From positions 3,534,598 to 3,598,597 of the forward strand of contig CP134874.1 in assembly GCA_037318855.1 (NCBI GenBank): a stretch of DNA of 64,000 nt, given 5' to 3'. Below, in pieces: positions 37,548 to 48,077 of the stretch. Below the pieces are notes generated by a model. It had not been told where the DNA came from, made no database searches, and saw nothing but the letters and a program-made list of their open reading frames with translations. Made by a program: the position numbers and the translations under genes. Source of the stretch: Candidatus Sedimenticola sp. (ex Thyasira tokunagai) (GTDB taxonomy: Bacteria; Pseudomonadota; Gammaproteobacteria; Chromatiales; Chromatiaceae). Within the stretch, counting starts at the first letter, position 1. Every line of letters begins with the position of its first letter.

Positions 37548-37630
37548 GTAGGAGCGACTTCAGTCGCGATTGGCTCGGTGCCAAAATCTGCTACAGTGCT
37601 TTATTCCTTCGCGACTGAAGTCGCTCCTAC
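37548..37630. repeat. GTAGGAGCG palindromic element, copy E
   Basis: Arms GTAGGAGCGACTTCAGTC and its complement, as in copy A, with a longer centre that contains TGGCTCGGTGCC. It lies in the gap between hisS and yfgM. Confidence 0.8.
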
Positions 37631-37695
37631 AACCAGAGAGCATTCGATAAATTCCCAACAATGAGCCATTCAACCTGCTCCCTGCTTTTCGGGGT

Positions 37696-38964
37696 CTACA
37701 ATAGATTCGTCAATACGCCGGCCAGCTCATCCAGTGCCACCTGCTGTTGTTCACGCTTATCTCTCAGTGACTTGATACCGATGACACCGCGCTCCAGTTC
37801 ATCCTCACCCAGTACCAAAGCAAAACGAGCACCACTGCGATCCGCTTTCTTAAACTGGCTTTTGAAACTACCGCCGCCGCAGTGGGTCATCAGCCGCAGA
37901 CCCAGACACTCATTACGCAATTTCTCCGCCAGTGTCATACCGGCCTTTTGCGGGCCTTCACCCATCAATACAAGGTAGACATCAATACCCCGCAGTGAGA
38001 GCGGTGAGTCCCGCTCCTCCAACAGGGAGATGAGCCGCTCAACCCCCATGGCAAAACCGATCGCAGGGGTATGCCTGCCACCCAACTGCTCCACCAGCCC
38101 ATCATAACGGCCACCGGCACAAACAGTGCCCTGGGCACCCAGCTTGTCGGTTACCCATTCGAACACGGTGCGACCATAGTAGTCGAGCCCCCGGACCAGG
38201 CGGGTGTTGACCACATAGTCTACCCCGGCGTCTTTCAGACCGGCGCAGAGGGTTTCAAAGTGAACCCGTGACTCCTCACCCAGGTAATCCATCAATGAAG
38301 GTGCTTCGGCTATCAGCAGTTGTAGCGCAGGATTCTTTGAATCCAGCACCCTCAGGGGATTGCTTTCGAGTCGACGCAGGCTATCTTCATCCAACTGTTC
38401 ACGGTGGGCTGAGAGATATTCTACCAGCACGCTACGGTAGGTTGCCCGCTCCTCGGCAGTACCGAGCGAGTTAATCTGCAGTTCCAGCCCCTCCAATCCC
38501 AACACCTTCCAGAAACGATGAGCAATCAGGATAATCTCAAGATCGATATCCGGACCTTCGAGGCCGTAGGCTTCGACACCGATCTGGTGAAACTGGCGAT
38601 AACGTCCTTTTTGTGGACGTTCATGCCGAAACATCGGCCCGCGATACCAGATGCGTTGGGTCTGGTTGTGGAACAGCCCGTTTTCAATTCCTGCACGCAC
38701 ACAGCTGGCGGTATTCTCCGGTCGCAGCGTCAGACTATCGCCGTTGCGATCCTCGAAGGTGTACATCTCTTTCTCAACGATATCGGTAACCTCACCAATA
38801 GAGCGCTTGAAAAGATCGGTCATCTCCAGGATTGGGGTACGCATCTCCTGGTAACCATAAGCGTCGACAACATTACGCACTTGATCCTCCAGAAACTGCC
38901 ACATTGGCGACTGCTCCGGAAGAACGTCATGCATACCACGAATTGCCCGAATATTTTTTGCCAT
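37696..38964 (-). CDS. hisS: Histidyl-tRNA synthetase
   Basis: 422 residues from [20 protein letters not shown], which is the normal N-terminus; the open frame runs 61 codons further but through repeat sequence. Class II motifs are present: [20 protein letters not shown], the signature [13 protein letters not shown] and motif 2 ([20 protein letters not shown]), then [20 protein letters not shown] with the histidine-A signature, and a C-terminal anticodon-binding domain. It charges tRNA-His. In most gammaproteobacteria ispG is directly upstream; here a palindromic repeat occupies that gap. Confidence 0.97.
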   Translation of the reverse strand: MAKNIRAIRGMHDVLPEQSPMWQFLEDQVRNVVDAYGYQEMRTPILEMTDLFKRSIGEVTDIVEKEMYTFEDRNGDSLTLRPENTASCVRAGIENGLFHNQTQRIWYRGPMFRHERPQKGRYRQFHQIGVEAYGLEGPDIDLEIILIAHRFWKVLGLEGLELQINSLGTAEERATYRSVLVEYLSAHREQLDEDSLRRLESNPLRVLDSKNPALQLLIAEAPSLMDYLGEESRVHFETLCAGLKDAGVDYVVNTRLVRGLDYYGRTVFEWVTDKLGAQGTVCAGGRYDGLVEQLGGRHTPAIGFAMGVERLISLLEERDSPLSLRGIDVYLVLMGEGPQKAGMTLAEKLRNECLGLRLMTHCGGGSFKSQFKKADRSGARFALVLGEDELERGVIGIKSLRDKREQQQVALDELAGVLTNLL

Positions 38965-39062
38965 TAACTCGCTGTGTATCTTCGTATCAAATAATTGACC
39001 AGAAGACAGCCCACTTGGTGGCTGCCCTGGCATGAACTTACTATTAACCGGCTCTGCACTAT

Positions 39063-39212
39063 GTTCCTGTTCCACGCAATTTTCATCTTCTCTGTAGGAG
39101 CGGCGCCCCCGCCGCGATGAACATTGCACCGCCCTGCCAAGTTCCATCGCGCCGAGGGCGGCGCTCCTACATCACTGGTTTTGGCTGTGTGGAACAGGAT
39201 TATTGTACATAG
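39063..39212. repeat. GTAGGAGCG palindromic element, copy F, at the ispG position
   Basis: The core hairpin is at 39094-39170 (arms GTAGGAGCGGCGCCC and GGGCGGCGCTCCTAC). Outer repeats GTTCCTGTTCCACGC (39063) and GTGTGGAACAGGATTATTG (39187) enclose it, followed by TACATAGCC. It fills the space between rodZ and hisS. Confidence 0.8.
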
Positions 39213-39232
39213 CCATTTACTGTTAAAACTGC

Positions 39233-40303
39233 TTATTCTGGGTCGAGAGTAAATCTGGCCACGTTGGCACGGGTGTGTTCACTAAGATCGAAAAGCTCGC
39301 CTTTCACCGTAATCTCCACAGCAGCGGCATTGCCGATAACAAAACTGTAAGGAGGATTTCCTTCCAACGTCAGGCGGGCACCTGCCGGCTTCACGCCAAA
39401 AATCCGGTGGCTTCTATCGGCATCCTTGATGTCCACCCAGCAAGCATCCTTAAATGTCACCACCACGGAATTATCCACCGCCTCAGCTAAGGTAACGGTA
39501 GAATCCTCCACCGACTCCAGAGAAGCTCCACTCGTGGGAGTAACATCCTCTGTCGCCGTCGTCAGTGGTGGTACTGCCAGGGTATCTGCCTCAGTGGGGT
39601 CAGCGACTGCTGCCTCCCTAGCCACAGGCTCCTCCTGCTCCGGCAGCGGCTCAGCAGTTACCGCCTCGACCTGCGCCGCGCTGCTTACCTCTTCACTCTC
39701 GATTACATCCGCTACCACTTGTGGCTGCATCGTGGAAACATCGGACCCTGCCGTGGAGGCCTCTTCCCGAATCTCTGGGATCCCCATCAACTCAGGCATC
39801 TCAGGCTGTGGTGAAACCTCACCTGTAACAGCAGCCTGCTCTCCATCTACAGACAGGGTAGCGTCACTCCCTAGCGGGGCTGGCCACTGCAGGAAACCCT
39901 GCCACCACACCACTACCAGTGCAATCAGTCCCAGGATAATGAGCCAGGTTATGCTCCTCACCACCGCATGGCTGCTACGTACCTCCCGCCTCACATTGGA
40001 GATCTTGAGCTTGGTCTTCTGCTTCCCGTATGCGTTGGCTTGCTGAAATGCCTCCAGCAACGGTTCCGCCGACATACCCATCATGCGGGCGTAGTTGCGC
40101 AGATAACCCTGGACAAAAACCGCCCCCGGCAACTTACCGTAGTCATCGGCCTCAAGGGCGATGAGAATATCCTCAGCCAGGTGCAAATGGGCAGATACCC
40201 GTCCAATATCGAGGCCCTGAGCCTCCCTGGCGGCCCTTAGCCGACTTCCAGGGCCGGCAGGTTCGATTACTTTTTCTTCATCTTCTCTGTCGACGGCACT
40301 CAT
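39233..40303 (-). CDS. rodZ: Cytoskeletal protein RodZ
   Basis: 356 residues. The N-terminal HTH domain (GSRLRAAREAQGLDIGRVSA, then LGKLPGAVFVQGYLRN-like text) occupies about residues 18-85. A single membrane helix is at about residues 117-138 (ITWLIILGLIALVVVWWQGF). An acidic, Ala/Glu/Val-rich periplasmic linker follows, then a DUF4115 beta domain (VVTFKDACWVDIKDADRSHR). RodZ links MreB to the elongasome. It overlaps pilW by four bases. Confidence 0.94.
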   Translation of the reverse strand: MSAVDREDEEKVIEPAGPGSRLRAAREAQGLDIGRVSAHLHLAEDILIALEADDYGKLPGAVFVQGYLRNYARMMGMSAEPLLEAFQQANAYGKQKTKLKISNVRREVRSSHAVVRSITWLIILGLIALVVVWWQGFLQWPAPLGSDATLSVDGEQAAVTGEVSPQPEMPELMGIPEIREEASTAGSDVSTMQPQVVADVIESEEVSSAAQVEAVTAEPLPEQEEPVAREAAVADPTEADTLAVPPLTTATEDVTPTSGASLESVEDSTVTLAEAVDNSVVVTFKDACWVDIKDADRSHRIFGVKPAGARLTLEGNPPYSFVIGNAAAVEITVKGELFDLSEHTRANVARFTLDPE

Positions 40304-41097
40304 TTTTTATTTGATTCCTTCAGCAAGAGAACCTCCTGGGAGTCCGGGAAGCTGTTTCGCAGTAACAGGGAGTAGCTGGAGACAGCGTTCCGATCTCCCA
40401 ACTTACGCTCAGCCTGTATGCCGAGCCAGAGACTGGCTGCAGTATGCCTGGCTGACTCCAGATAGCGCTGCAGATACGCCCGGGAGGAGAGATACTCACC
40501 ATTGTTGTAACTCACTCTGGCCATCTGGATCAGTGCCGTTGGCAGCCTGGGATTACGTTCGAGTGCCTGACGTAGATAGCGCTCAGCCTGAACAGGATCA
40601 GGCTTTCTTCCGGCACAAATTCCGGCGTTGGTAAAAGCCACTTCGGGTGTCGTGTAGAGAGGGTTTTTCAGTGCCTGCTGGAACTGCATATCCGCCTCTT
40701 CGTAGCGACCATTACGACAGAGAAAGGTCCCATAGGCATTGAGCATATAGGGATGGCGCGGCTGCAGCTTTAGTCCCCGTTTGAAATGTCGCTCGGCCAA
40801 GCCGGGCTCATTCAGTCTATCGTAGAGCAGAGCAATAATATTGTGCCCCTCGACATTCCCCGGCTCTACCTGCAGTGCACGTCGAGCCTTCTTCAAGGCT
40901 ACGTCAAGCCGACCCTCCCGCATATAGCCAACCGCTAATTTGACATAGACATCACCGACCCCAACTGCCGACTCCTGCCCCATCTGACCGGTGCTGTCTT
41001 CCATGTCCACATCTGGACGCACTGCACCCTGCTGACATCCGCTAACGACAAGAGTCAATGCAGAGAGTAACAACAACGCCGTGATACGATTGTTCAA
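40300..41097 (-). CDS. pilW: Type IV pilus biogenesis lipoprotein PilW/PilF
   Basis: 265 residues. The signal peptide ends in a lipobox ([10 protein letters not shown]). Six TPR units make up the mature protein ([60 protein letters not shown]). It is the pilotin that brings secretin PilQ to the outer membrane. It overlaps rlmN and rodZ by four bases each (ATGA type), the gammaproteobacterial arrangement. Confidence 0.93.
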   Translation of the reverse strand: MNNRITALLLLSALTLVVSGCQQGAVRPDVDMEDSTGQMGQESAVGVGDVYVKLAVGYMREGRLDVALKKARRALQVEPGNVEGHNIIALLYDRLNEPGLAERHFKRGLKLQPRHPYMLNAYGTFLCRNGRYEEADMQFQQALKNPLYTTPEVAFTNAGICAGRKPDPVQAERYLRQALERNPRLPTALIQMARVSYNNGEYLSSRAYLQRYLESARHTAASLWLGIQAERKLGDRNAVSSYSLLLRNSFPDSQEVLLLKESNKK

Positions 41098-42179
41098 CTT
41101 AATCTCCCGCCCTGTTTAATCTGTTTCAATTCCCGCCGACTACGATCTTTTACCCGCCCGACCAACTGCCCGCAAGCGGCATCAATGTCTTCACCGCGGG
41201 TCTTGCGGGTAACAGTAATAATGCCCGCTTTCATCAACCGATCACGGAAAGCATCGATACGCTCCTTGGGAGAACAGCGGTACTCTGTTCCCGGAAAGGG
41301 ATTAAACGGGATTAAATTCATCTTCGATGGTGTCCCCTCCAGCAAGCGGATCAACTGTTTGGCATGCTGAATGCTGTCATTTATCCCGTCGAGCATAACG
41401 TACTCCCAGGTCACCTTACGCCGCTTGTCGTCTTTGACATACTCACGACAGGCGGGAATCAGCTCTTCCAGAGGGTACTTTTTATTAACCGATACCAACT
41501 GGTCCCGCAGCTCATTATTCGGAGCATGGAGCGAGACGGCGAGACTGACATCGCTCACTTCCCTAAGCTGATAGAGGGCGGGCACAATACCCGAGGTACT
41601 GATGGTCACCCGGTACTTTGAGAGCATATAAGCAAGGTCGTCCTGCATTATGTCCATGGCGCTGACCACGGCATCAAAATTGGCCAAGGGTTCACCCATT
41701 CCCATCAACACCACATTGGTAAGGGGTTTGCCCAGCTCTCGTGTCGCCACCCAAACCTGACCTATGATCTCGGCCACTGTCAGATTACGATTGAAGCCCT
41801 GCTGGGCGGTCGAGCAGAAACTGCAGTCGAGGGAACAACCTACCTGAGAGGAGACACAGAGGGTATTGCGGCCATCATCCGGGATCAGTACTGACTCAAT
41901 GCGGTTGCCACAGTTGAGTTCCAACACCCACTTGTGGGTACCGTCACTCGCCGGCTGATCGAAAACGATCTCAGGCACCCGCACCTCGGCCACCTCCTGC
42001 AGTTGGGCTCGCAGCTTCTTCGACAGATCGGTCATAGCGTCAAAATCGGTCACTCCGTGCTTGTGAATCCACTTCAGCACATTACGACCGTGAAACGGCT
42101 TCGAACCCAACTCTACGAAGAGCGCTTCGATCGCCTTGCGATCAAGGCCCAGCAGATTAATTTTCTCTTCCACTGACAA
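41094..42179 (-). CDS. rlmN: 23S rRNA/tRNA adenine-C2 methyltransferase RlmN
   Basis: 361 residues. The radical-SAM triad is [20 protein letters not shown] (CxxxCxxC) near residue 113. Further markers are [16 protein letters not shown] and [15 protein letters not shown]. The second catalytic cysteine is in [20 protein letters not shown]. It methylates A2503 of 23S rRNA and A37 of some tRNAs. Nine bases separate it from ndk. Confidence 0.97.
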   Translation of the reverse strand: MSVEEKINLLGLDRKAIEALFVELGSKPFHGRNVLKWIHKHGVTDFDAMTDLSKKLRAQLQEVAEVRVPEIVFDQPASDGTHKWVLELNCGNRIESVLIPDDGRNTLCVSSQVGCSLDCSFCSTAQQGFNRNLTVAEIIGQVWVATRELGKPLTNVVLMGMGEPLANFDAVVSAMDIMQDDLAYMLSKYRVTISTSGIVPALYQLREVSDVSLAVSLHAPNNELRDQLVSVNKKYPLEELIPACREYVKDDKRRKVTWEYVMLDGINDSIQHAKQLIRLLEGTPSKMNLIPFNPFPGTEYRCSPKERIDAFRDRLMKAGIITVTRKTRGEDIDAACGQLVGRVKDRSRRELKQIKQGGRLS

Positions 42180-42187
42180 TTTCTACC

Positions 42188-42616
42188 TCAGCGGGTGCGT
42201 CCACAGACGCCTTCAGGGAAGAAAAAGTCGATCTCCACCTTGGCGGTTTCAGGTGCATCAGAGCCGTGTACGGCATTCTCATCCACGGTCTCGGCGAAAT
42301 CGGCACGAATAGTACCTGTAGCGGCTTCCTGAGGGTTGGTGGCACCCATCACTTCACGATTTTTGGCAATAGCGCCTTCACCTTCCAGTACCTGCACCAT
42401 CACTGGCCCGGATGTCATGAAGTCGACCAGCTCACCGTAAAATGGACGCTCCTTGTGAACGGCATAAAACTCCCCTGCCTGCTCACGAGTAAGATGCAAC
42501 ATCTTCGAGGCAACAATCTTCAATCCCGCTTTTTCGAAGCGGTTATAGATCTCTCCAATGACGTTTTTTGCCACCGCATCGGGCTTGACGATGGAAAAAG
42601 TACGCTCTAGCGCCAT
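42188..42616 (-). CDS. ndk: Nucleoside diphosphate kinase
   Basis: 142 residues. [20 protein letters not shown] at the N-terminus and the active-site [20 protein letters not shown] with the phosphorylated histidine are intact. It converts NDPs to NTPs. It leads the rlmN-pilW-rodZ operon. The 232-bp gap upstream, next to relA, holds no evident gene. Confidence 0.97.
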   Translation of the reverse strand: MALERTFSIVKPDAVAKNVIGEIYNRFEKAGLKIVASKMLHLTREQAGEFYAVHKERPFYGELVDFMTSGPVMVQVLEGEGAIAKNREVMGATNPQEAATGTIRADFAETVDENAVHGSDAPETAKVEIDFFFPEGVCGRTR

Positions 42617-42848
42617 TTAGTTTAACTCCATGAAATTCAAACAATAAAACAACACTGCACCGCCATTTTCGGCAGCACAGCAGACAATAGTGGCGGCGGT
42701 TAATCCGCCTCTGCAAAGGAGAGCAGGGAGAAGTTTACACCGCAGAAACAGCCGGACCGGTTAAAAAAACGAGGCGCTTTCTGTTTTCCACTTACAAAAC
42801 CGGAGGTTAGTTTACCTCGCGACGGAGAGGGCGGCAATTCTTAAGGAC

Positions 42849-45068
42849 TCACACCCGGCGTTTGACATCCAGTATATCCGGGAACTGTGCCATCTTGTCG
42901 ATAATTCGGCTCAGCTGCTTCATATCACTGATCTCGACGGTAAAACGCATGGTTGCACGGTCAGTCTTACGGTTAGACTGGGTGTTCACCCCGATCACAT
43001 CCACCTCTTCATTGGTAAGGACAGATGAAAGGTCCCGCAACAACCCCTTACGATCACCGGCGATCACCTGAATGTCCACTGGATAGGTCGTCTCTTCCTG
43101 CTGATCCGCCCACACCACAGAGGCCAGCCTACCCTGATCTTTCTCGTTAAGGTTATGGATCATTGAGCAATCCCTGCGATGCACGGTCACCCCTTTCCCC
43201 CGGGTGATGAAACCGATGATATCGTCATAAGGGACCGGTTTGCAGCAGCGCGCCATATGGGTAAGCAGATCAGAGACGCCCTCCACCACCACTTCGCTAC
43301 GCCGCTTTGCCGCCGTAGTTTTTCTGCGGCGCTGGGGCAGCTTTTGTGGTGACGGTGACTGCTCTTCAACCTGCGCCACCCCCATACCGGCCACCTGGAT
43401 GGGAGATATATCACCCCGGCCTATGGCAGCCAGCAGATCATCGCTCTTTTTCAGATTGAACCGTTTCGCCGCCTCTTCCAGGTTCGGCTTGTGAACACCA
43501 AGACGGGTTACCTCACGCTCCAGGCCAGTCCGTCCGGCATGGAGGTGGGCTTCGTAATCCTGCTCTTTAAACCAGTGTCGTATCCGGTTGCGCGCTCTGC
43601 CTGTCTTGATATAGCCGAGATGAGGGCTGATCCAGTCCCTGCTTGGCCCCCCTTCCTTGGTGGTCAATATATGGACCGTCTGCCCACTCTCCAGCGGCTG
43701 GGTCAGGGGTATGATGTGACCATTCACCTTGGCACCCCGGCATCGGTGGCCGACAGAGGTATGGATGGCGTAAGCAAAATCGATGGCGGTGGCACCTTTT
43801 GGTAACTCGACCACTCTCCCCTGAGGAGTTAGAACGTAAACTTGTTGTGCCTCAAAATCACTCTTGAGGCTATCGGCAAACTCATCACTACCACTGTCGG
43901 CGTCATCACGTAGATCGAGCCAACTGCGCATAAGGGCAATACGTCGCTCAAATTCCATATCCCCCTTACCGACGCTCTCCTTGTAACGCCAGTGGGCGGC
44001 CACACCCAGTTCAGCGTGCTCGTGCATCTTGCGGCTACGAATCTGCACCTCCAACGTCTTCTCTTCAGGACCGATTACCGCAGTATGGATGGAACGGTAC
44101 ATATTGGCTTTTGGTGTGGCGATATAGTCATCGAACTCACCCGGTATATGCCGCCAAAGACCGTGGATCACACCCAATGCGGCGTAACACTCAGCAACAT
44201 CGTCCACCAGCACTCGCACTGCACGCAGATCAAATATCTGGTTAATCTCGACCGACTTGCGTTGCATCTTTTTCCAGATGCTGTAGATATGCTTTGGTCT
44301 ACCGGATATCTCCCCATGGATACCGATGGCGGCAAACTTCTCCTGCAGTAGATTGATCACCTCAGTGATAAACACCTCTCGATCGGCACGGCGACCATCA
44401 AGATTACCTGCAATCTCTTTGTAACTCTCCGGCTCCAGATAGCGTAAACAGAGGTCCTCCATCTCCCACTTGATCTGCCAGATACCGAGACGGTTTGCCA
44501 TCGGTGCATAGATCAGCTGAGTCTCTTTTGCTTCTGCCACCCTGAGAGGTCCCGGCAGATGTTTTAAAATTCGCAGCACATGGAGACGCTCCGCCAGTAC
44601 AATCAGCACCACACGGATATCATCGGCAATGCTGAGCAGCATTCGCCGGATATTCTCAGTATGCTCGACTTCATCACGGTGCCGGGCTTCGCTCTGCACC
44701 TTGATGATATTACCAATTCGAGCCATATCACCAACCATGCGGGCGACATCAGAACCAAATCGCCCCTCAAGACCGACGGCATCCACCTGGTCGCTAGGCA
44801 GCACATCGTGCAGTATGGCGGCCACCAGGGTCTCCCAGTCCAGCGCCATATCCTCAAGAATCTCTGCCACCGCTAAGGCGTGGCGAAGGGTTGACTCCCC
44901 GGTCGGCTCCCTCGACTCCTGATGAACATTCAGGGCAAGACCGCAGGCAGCCGTAATCATCTCCATCTCTTCATCCGTGCGACTCGCGGCAAGGTCCTTC
45001 AGCCAGCTGCGCACATCCTGTACACCCAGTGCATCGCCTTGAGGAAGATGGGTTGTAGTACTAACCAT
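42849..45068 (-). CDS. relA: (p)ppGpp synthetase RelA
   Basis: 739 residues. The N-terminal hydrolase domain is degenerate: VAAILHDVLPSDQVDAVGLE keeps HD but lacks the ED pair of active SpoT. The synthetase domain is normal, with FDLRAVRVLVDDVAECYAAL and EFDDYIATPKANMYRSIHTA (the EFDD acidic motif of RelA-type, monofunctional enzymes). TGS (VYVLTPQGRVVELPKGATAI), zinc-finger and C-terminal ACT (GDRKGLLRDLSSVLTNEEVD) domains follow. It makes (p)ppGpp on starved ribosomes. The DUF1015 gene upstream ends 19 bases before its start codon. Confidence 0.95.
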   Translation of the reverse strand: MVSTTTHLPQGDALGVQDVRSWLKDLAASRTDEEMEMITAACGLALNVHQESREPTGESTLRHALAVAEILEDMALDWETLVAAILHDVLPSDQVDAVGLEGRFGSDVARMVGDMARIGNIIKVQSEARHRDEVEHTENIRRMLLSIADDIRVVLIVLAERLHVLRILKHLPGPLRVAEAKETQLIYAPMANRLGIWQIKWEMEDLCLRYLEPESYKEIAGNLDGRRADREVFITEVINLLQEKFAAIGIHGEISGRPKHIYSIWKKMQRKSVEINQIFDLRAVRVLVDDVAECYAALGVIHGLWRHIPGEFDDYIATPKANMYRSIHTAVIGPEEKTLEVQIRSRKMHEHAELGVAAHWRYKESVGKGDMEFERRIALMRSWLDLRDDADSGSDEFADSLKSDFEAQQVYVLTPQGRVVELPKGATAIDFAYAIHTSVGHRCRGAKVNGHIIPLTQPLESGQTVHILTTKEGGPSRDWISPHLGYIKTGRARNRIRHWFKEQDYEAHLHAGRTGLEREVTRLGVHKPNLEEAAKRFNLKKSDDLLAAIGRGDISPIQVAGMGVAQVEEQSPSPQKLPQRRRKTTAAKRRSEVVVEGVSDLLTHMARCCKPVPYDDIIGFITRGKGVTVHRRDCSMIHNLNEKDQGRLASVVWADQQEETTYPVDIQVIAGDRKGLLRDLSSVLTNEEVDVIGVNTQSNRKTDRATMRFTVEISDMKQLSRIIDKMAQFPDILDVKRRV

Positions 45069-45087
45069 TAATCAGCAACTTGAAACT

Positions 45088-46326
45088 CTACAACTCGTGA
45101 CTAACCAGACCGTCGGCCAGTTTCGGCTCGAACCAAGTCGACTTGGGGGGCATCACCTCATCATCGTCAGCCACTGCCATTAAAGCTTCCATAGAGGTGG
45201 GATAAAGAGAAAACGCAACCGCCATTTCACCGCTATCAACACGCTTAGCCAAGCCTTCCAGGCCCCGAATACCACCAATAAAGTCGATACGGTTGTCACG
45301 TCGGGGGTCACTGATACCCAGTATAGGATCGATCAGTTCAGCCGTAAGCAGGCTAATGTCGAGGCTGGCGACTGGATCGTCAGTAGGAATTTTCTGCGGA
45401 TCAATGCACAACCGATACCACTGGTCGGTAAGGTACATGCCAAACTCACCCGGGCCCGTCGGCTTCACAGGCTGATCACTGGCAGTAAGCTCAAAGCGCT
45501 CACCAACGGCTTCGACAAATGCCGAACGCTCATGTCCATTGAGATCCCTGATCACACGATTGTAATCGAGAATCTGCATCTGATTATGGGGAAAGATAAC
45601 CGAGAGAAAGTAGTTATAGGCCTCTTCTCCATTGTGGTCCGGATTTGCCGCCTTTCGGTCGGCGGTAACCCGTGAAGCGGCAGCAGAGCGATGATGCCCA
45701 TCCGCTACGTAGAGCGCCGGCATAGCGTCAAACAGGGTGGTCAAGCGTGCCACCCGCTCGGCATCATCAACCACCCACACTTCGTGCCGCACCTCATCTT
45801 CTGCAGTGACATCCATCGCCGGAGCGGCGGATGTAGCATCAGCGAGTATCCGGTCCACCTCAGCCTCACTCGGATAGACCAAAAACACCGGACCAGTCTG
45901 GGCATTCAAAACATCGATCTGACGTACCCGGTCATCCTCTTTCATTGGGCGGGTAAACTCATGCTTTTTTATCCGTCCCTGATCATAGGCCTCAACGGAG
46001 GCGGCAGCGACTAAACCGGTCTGGCGATGACTACCCATGGTCAAACGGTAGACATAGAAGCTGGGTAGCGCGTCTTGAACCAACACCTCTTCCGCTTTCA
46101 TTCGCTGTAGGTTTTCAGCCGCTTTGGCATAGACATCAGCCGCATAGGGATCCGTACCCGGAGGTAGATCAACCTCCGCTCTCGATACATGGAGAAAGCT
46201 CCATGGCTTTCCCTCTACCATTGTACGCGCCTCATCAGCACTCATAACATCGTAGGGGGGAGCCGCCACATCTGCGGTATAGCCGGGTGCGGGTCTTAAA
46301 CCCCTGAATGCTTTTACTAATGACAT
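45088..46326 (-). CDS. DUF1015 family protein
   Basis: 412 residues, the usual size. Conserved text includes FRGLRPAPGYTADVAAPPYD at the N-terminus, KKHEFTRPMKEDDRVRQIDV and ALYVADGHHRSAAASRV in the middle, and FIGGIRGLEGLAKRVDSGEM near the C-terminus. The family is uncharacterised, possibly a kinase-like or SerK-type enzyme by distant similarity. It lies 19 bases upstream of relA in the same direction. Confidence 0.85.
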   Translation of the reverse strand: MSLVKAFRGLRPAPGYTADVAAPPYDVMSADEARTMVEGKPWSFLHVSRAEVDLPPGTDPYAADVYAKAAENLQRMKAEEVLVQDALPSFYVYRLTMGSHRQTGLVAAASVEAYDQGRIKKHEFTRPMKEDDRVRQIDVLNAQTGPVFLVYPSEAEVDRILADATSAAPAMDVTAEDEVRHEVWVVDDAERVARLTTLFDAMPALYVADGHHRSAAASRVTADRKAANPDHNGEEAYNYFLSVIFPHNQMQILDYNRVIRDLNGHERSAFVEAVGERFELTASDQPVKPTGPGEFGMYLTDQWYRLCIDPQKIPTDDPVASLDISLLTAELIDPILGISDPRRDNRIDFIGGIRGLEGLAKRVDSGEMAVAFSLYPTSMEALMAVADDDEVMPPKSTWFEPKLADGLVSHEL

Positions 46327-46457
46327 TTGTATAAACCTTGGTTGATTGCGTGAAAACCGAACCGGAGCATTGTTTCAGATGGCGGCGACCTTGTCCAAAG
46401 CATGGCTACAGCAACTTGTCGTATACTGCTTTAAGCCGCCCCGGGTGGACGTGAAAA

Positions 46458-47177
46458 ATGGATACCAAACTCATGCAACAGGAGAAACTGCTCAAAAAAC
46501 TGCAGCGGCAGGCCGAACCATACGGTTTGGTCTTGCGCGGCGGATTTACGGTGATAGCAGAGGATCAGGTACCCTCTCTATCCCCCCTGCGTCCTACTGT
46601 CTCATTGGTTCTGTTTGGTAATGCCGGCTCATCCATCTGGCCGGCCTTCAGCCGCTCCCCAGAGTACTTGGATGGCAAACTCGATCCCCTCGATCGCTGG
46701 AGCAGGCGGATCGGAGAGTCAATGGCTAAACAGTTCGACGGCCTGGCACTCTACCCCTTCGACGGCCCACCCTTCCATCCATTTTTAACTTGGGCGGAGA
46801 AGGGAGAACCAACGGCCACCTCCCCGTTGCTAATAAAGATTCATCCGAAATACGGTCTATGGCACGCCTACCGCTTTGCCTTGGCACTCGCTGAGCCACT
46901 CTATAATTTGGCTCCTCCCAAAATCGCTGTAGCACCCTGCGACAAATGCATCACCCAACCCTGTCTGCAGAAGTGTCCGGTCGGGGCTTTTACCAACCAC
47001 CGCTACCTTAGTGACCGCTGTGTCAGATACCTGATAGAAGAGGCCGATTCAGAATGCCTGTATAGAGGCTGCCTGGCCCGCCTTGCCTGCCCGGAAGGTC
47101 AATCATTCCGTTACCGGCCTGAGCATGCACGCTTTCATATGCGGGCGTTTGTCGAGTCGCAACAGAGGAAAAAATAA
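46458..47177 (+). CDS. 4Fe-4S ferredoxin-type protein, QueG-like C-terminus
   Basis: 239 residues, no export signal. An alpha/beta N-terminal part (LRGGFTVIAEDQVPSLSPLR) is followed by a cysteine-rich segment from about residue 155: CDKCITQPCLQKCPVGAFTN, then LSDRCVRYLI and ECLYRGCLARLACPEG. The spacing resembles the ferredoxin region of epoxyqueuosine reductase QueG, but no cobalamin-binding domain is visible, so it is not QueG itself. A redox role is likely; the partner is unknown. Divergent from DUF1015. Confidence 0.7.
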   Translation: MDTKLMQQEKLLKKLQRQAEPYGLVLRGGFTVIAEDQVPSLSPLRPTVSLVLFGNAGSSIWPAFSRSPEYLDGKLDPLDRWSRRIGESMAKQFDGLALYPFDGPPFHPFLTWAEKGEPTATSPLLIKIHPKYGLWHAYRFALALAEPLYNLAPPKIAVAPCDKCITQPCLQKCPVGAFTNHRYLSDRCVRYLIEEADSECLYRGCLARLACPEGQSFRYRPEHARFHMRAFVESQQRKK

Positions 47178-47272
47178 CCACTCAGCAAACACGCCGGCAG
47201 TATTGACGCCTATAAGCTACAGTGTTATGGTTGTTCAGTTAACTATCGACAATTTATTTAGCGGTAACGGGC

Positions 47273-47620
47273 ATGGCATCGTCAGTAAAGATTACAGGGT
47301 ACTCAAAAACCAACGGAGAAATTCTCATAGAGATGGAGCCTCAATGGTGGAACGCGAAAGAGCTGAAGCGTGATGAACGCTTTATAGAGTCAAGCAAGAG
47401 AGGCTTCTATAACGACTACGACGCAGATTTATCTCTGGACGAGACCAAAGAACTTTACGATAGGTACAAGGGTAATGTAACCACTATGCAGAAGCTACTC
47501 TGCCTTAAATTGTGGCACCTCTCCCTACCATGCAAAAAACTGTACGATGCCCTATTTACTCCCTCACAAAAGTTTTCACACTTCCGTGTGAATATCACCG
47601 AATGGGAATCCGGGCTCTAA
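47273..47620 (+). CDS. Hypothetical protein
   Basis: 115 residues, not recognised. Charged, without signal peptide. Landmarks are KTNGEILIEMEPQWWNAKEL, YDADLSLDETKELYDRYKGN and LCLKLWHLSLPCKKLYDALF. The C-terminus (SHFRVNITEWESGL) could form a beta hairpin. Weakly supported as a real gene by its length and clean start, and it is followed by a hairpin region. Confidence 0.5.
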   Translation: MASSVKITGYSKTNGEILIEMEPQWWNAKELKRDERFIESSKRGFYNDYDADLSLDETKELYDRYKGNVTTMQKLLCLKLWHLSLPCKKLYDALFTPSQKFSHFRVNITEWESGL

Positions 47621-47680
47621 ACCGAGTAAATTCTGGTTTAACCTAGAATTCAGCCAAAATCGCCCACTAAAACCTAAAGA

Positions 47681-47960
47681 AGGGCAGGTATGATTTCCAT
47701 ACCTGCCCTCGCTGCCAGCCATGGAGAGCGAAGCGAAGGCTGGTAATCCCCGGTAGCCGTGAGGCCGCACTGCTTACCCGTCGTGCGCGTAGCGCGCCAG
47801 AGGGGAAGCAAAGTAGGCATCCGAACACGGCGTCCAGTCACTGGGAACTGACTGCGAAGCGGTAACGAGCTTGCGATGTTATCGCGTAGCGGTCAGTGAC
47901 CAGGACGGCCGGGGCACTAATAGGCTGTCAAAGATTGAGTGCAAAAGGGGGACTTGGATG
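47681..47960. repeat. Hairpin-rich GC stretch without ORF
   Basis: It starts with a perfect 12-bp stem AGGGCAGGTATG / CATACCTGCCCT around ATTTC (47681-47709). This is followed on the minus-strand side by TTCTTT, so it may terminate minus-strand transcripts. Further stems follow: CCAGCC...GGCTGG, GCGCG-TAG-CGCGC, GTCACTG...CAGTGAC and GCGAT-GTT-ATCGC. No gene is recognisable in 47621-48077. Confidence 0.5.
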
Positions 47961-48077
47961 TCCCGTTTTGCATCACGAAATCGAAGACTCGCTTATCTCT
48001 GGTTTATAGGAACTCACCAAAAGAGATCAATCAGGAAACAGATACTCCTCGAAGCAGGTCAATCAACTCTCTCTGCA

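Noticed and set aside
37548..37630. GTAGGAGCG hairpins as rho-independent terminators
   Set aside because: No T-run follows the stems, and they occur in any orientation between genes, so they are better explained as dispersed repeats.
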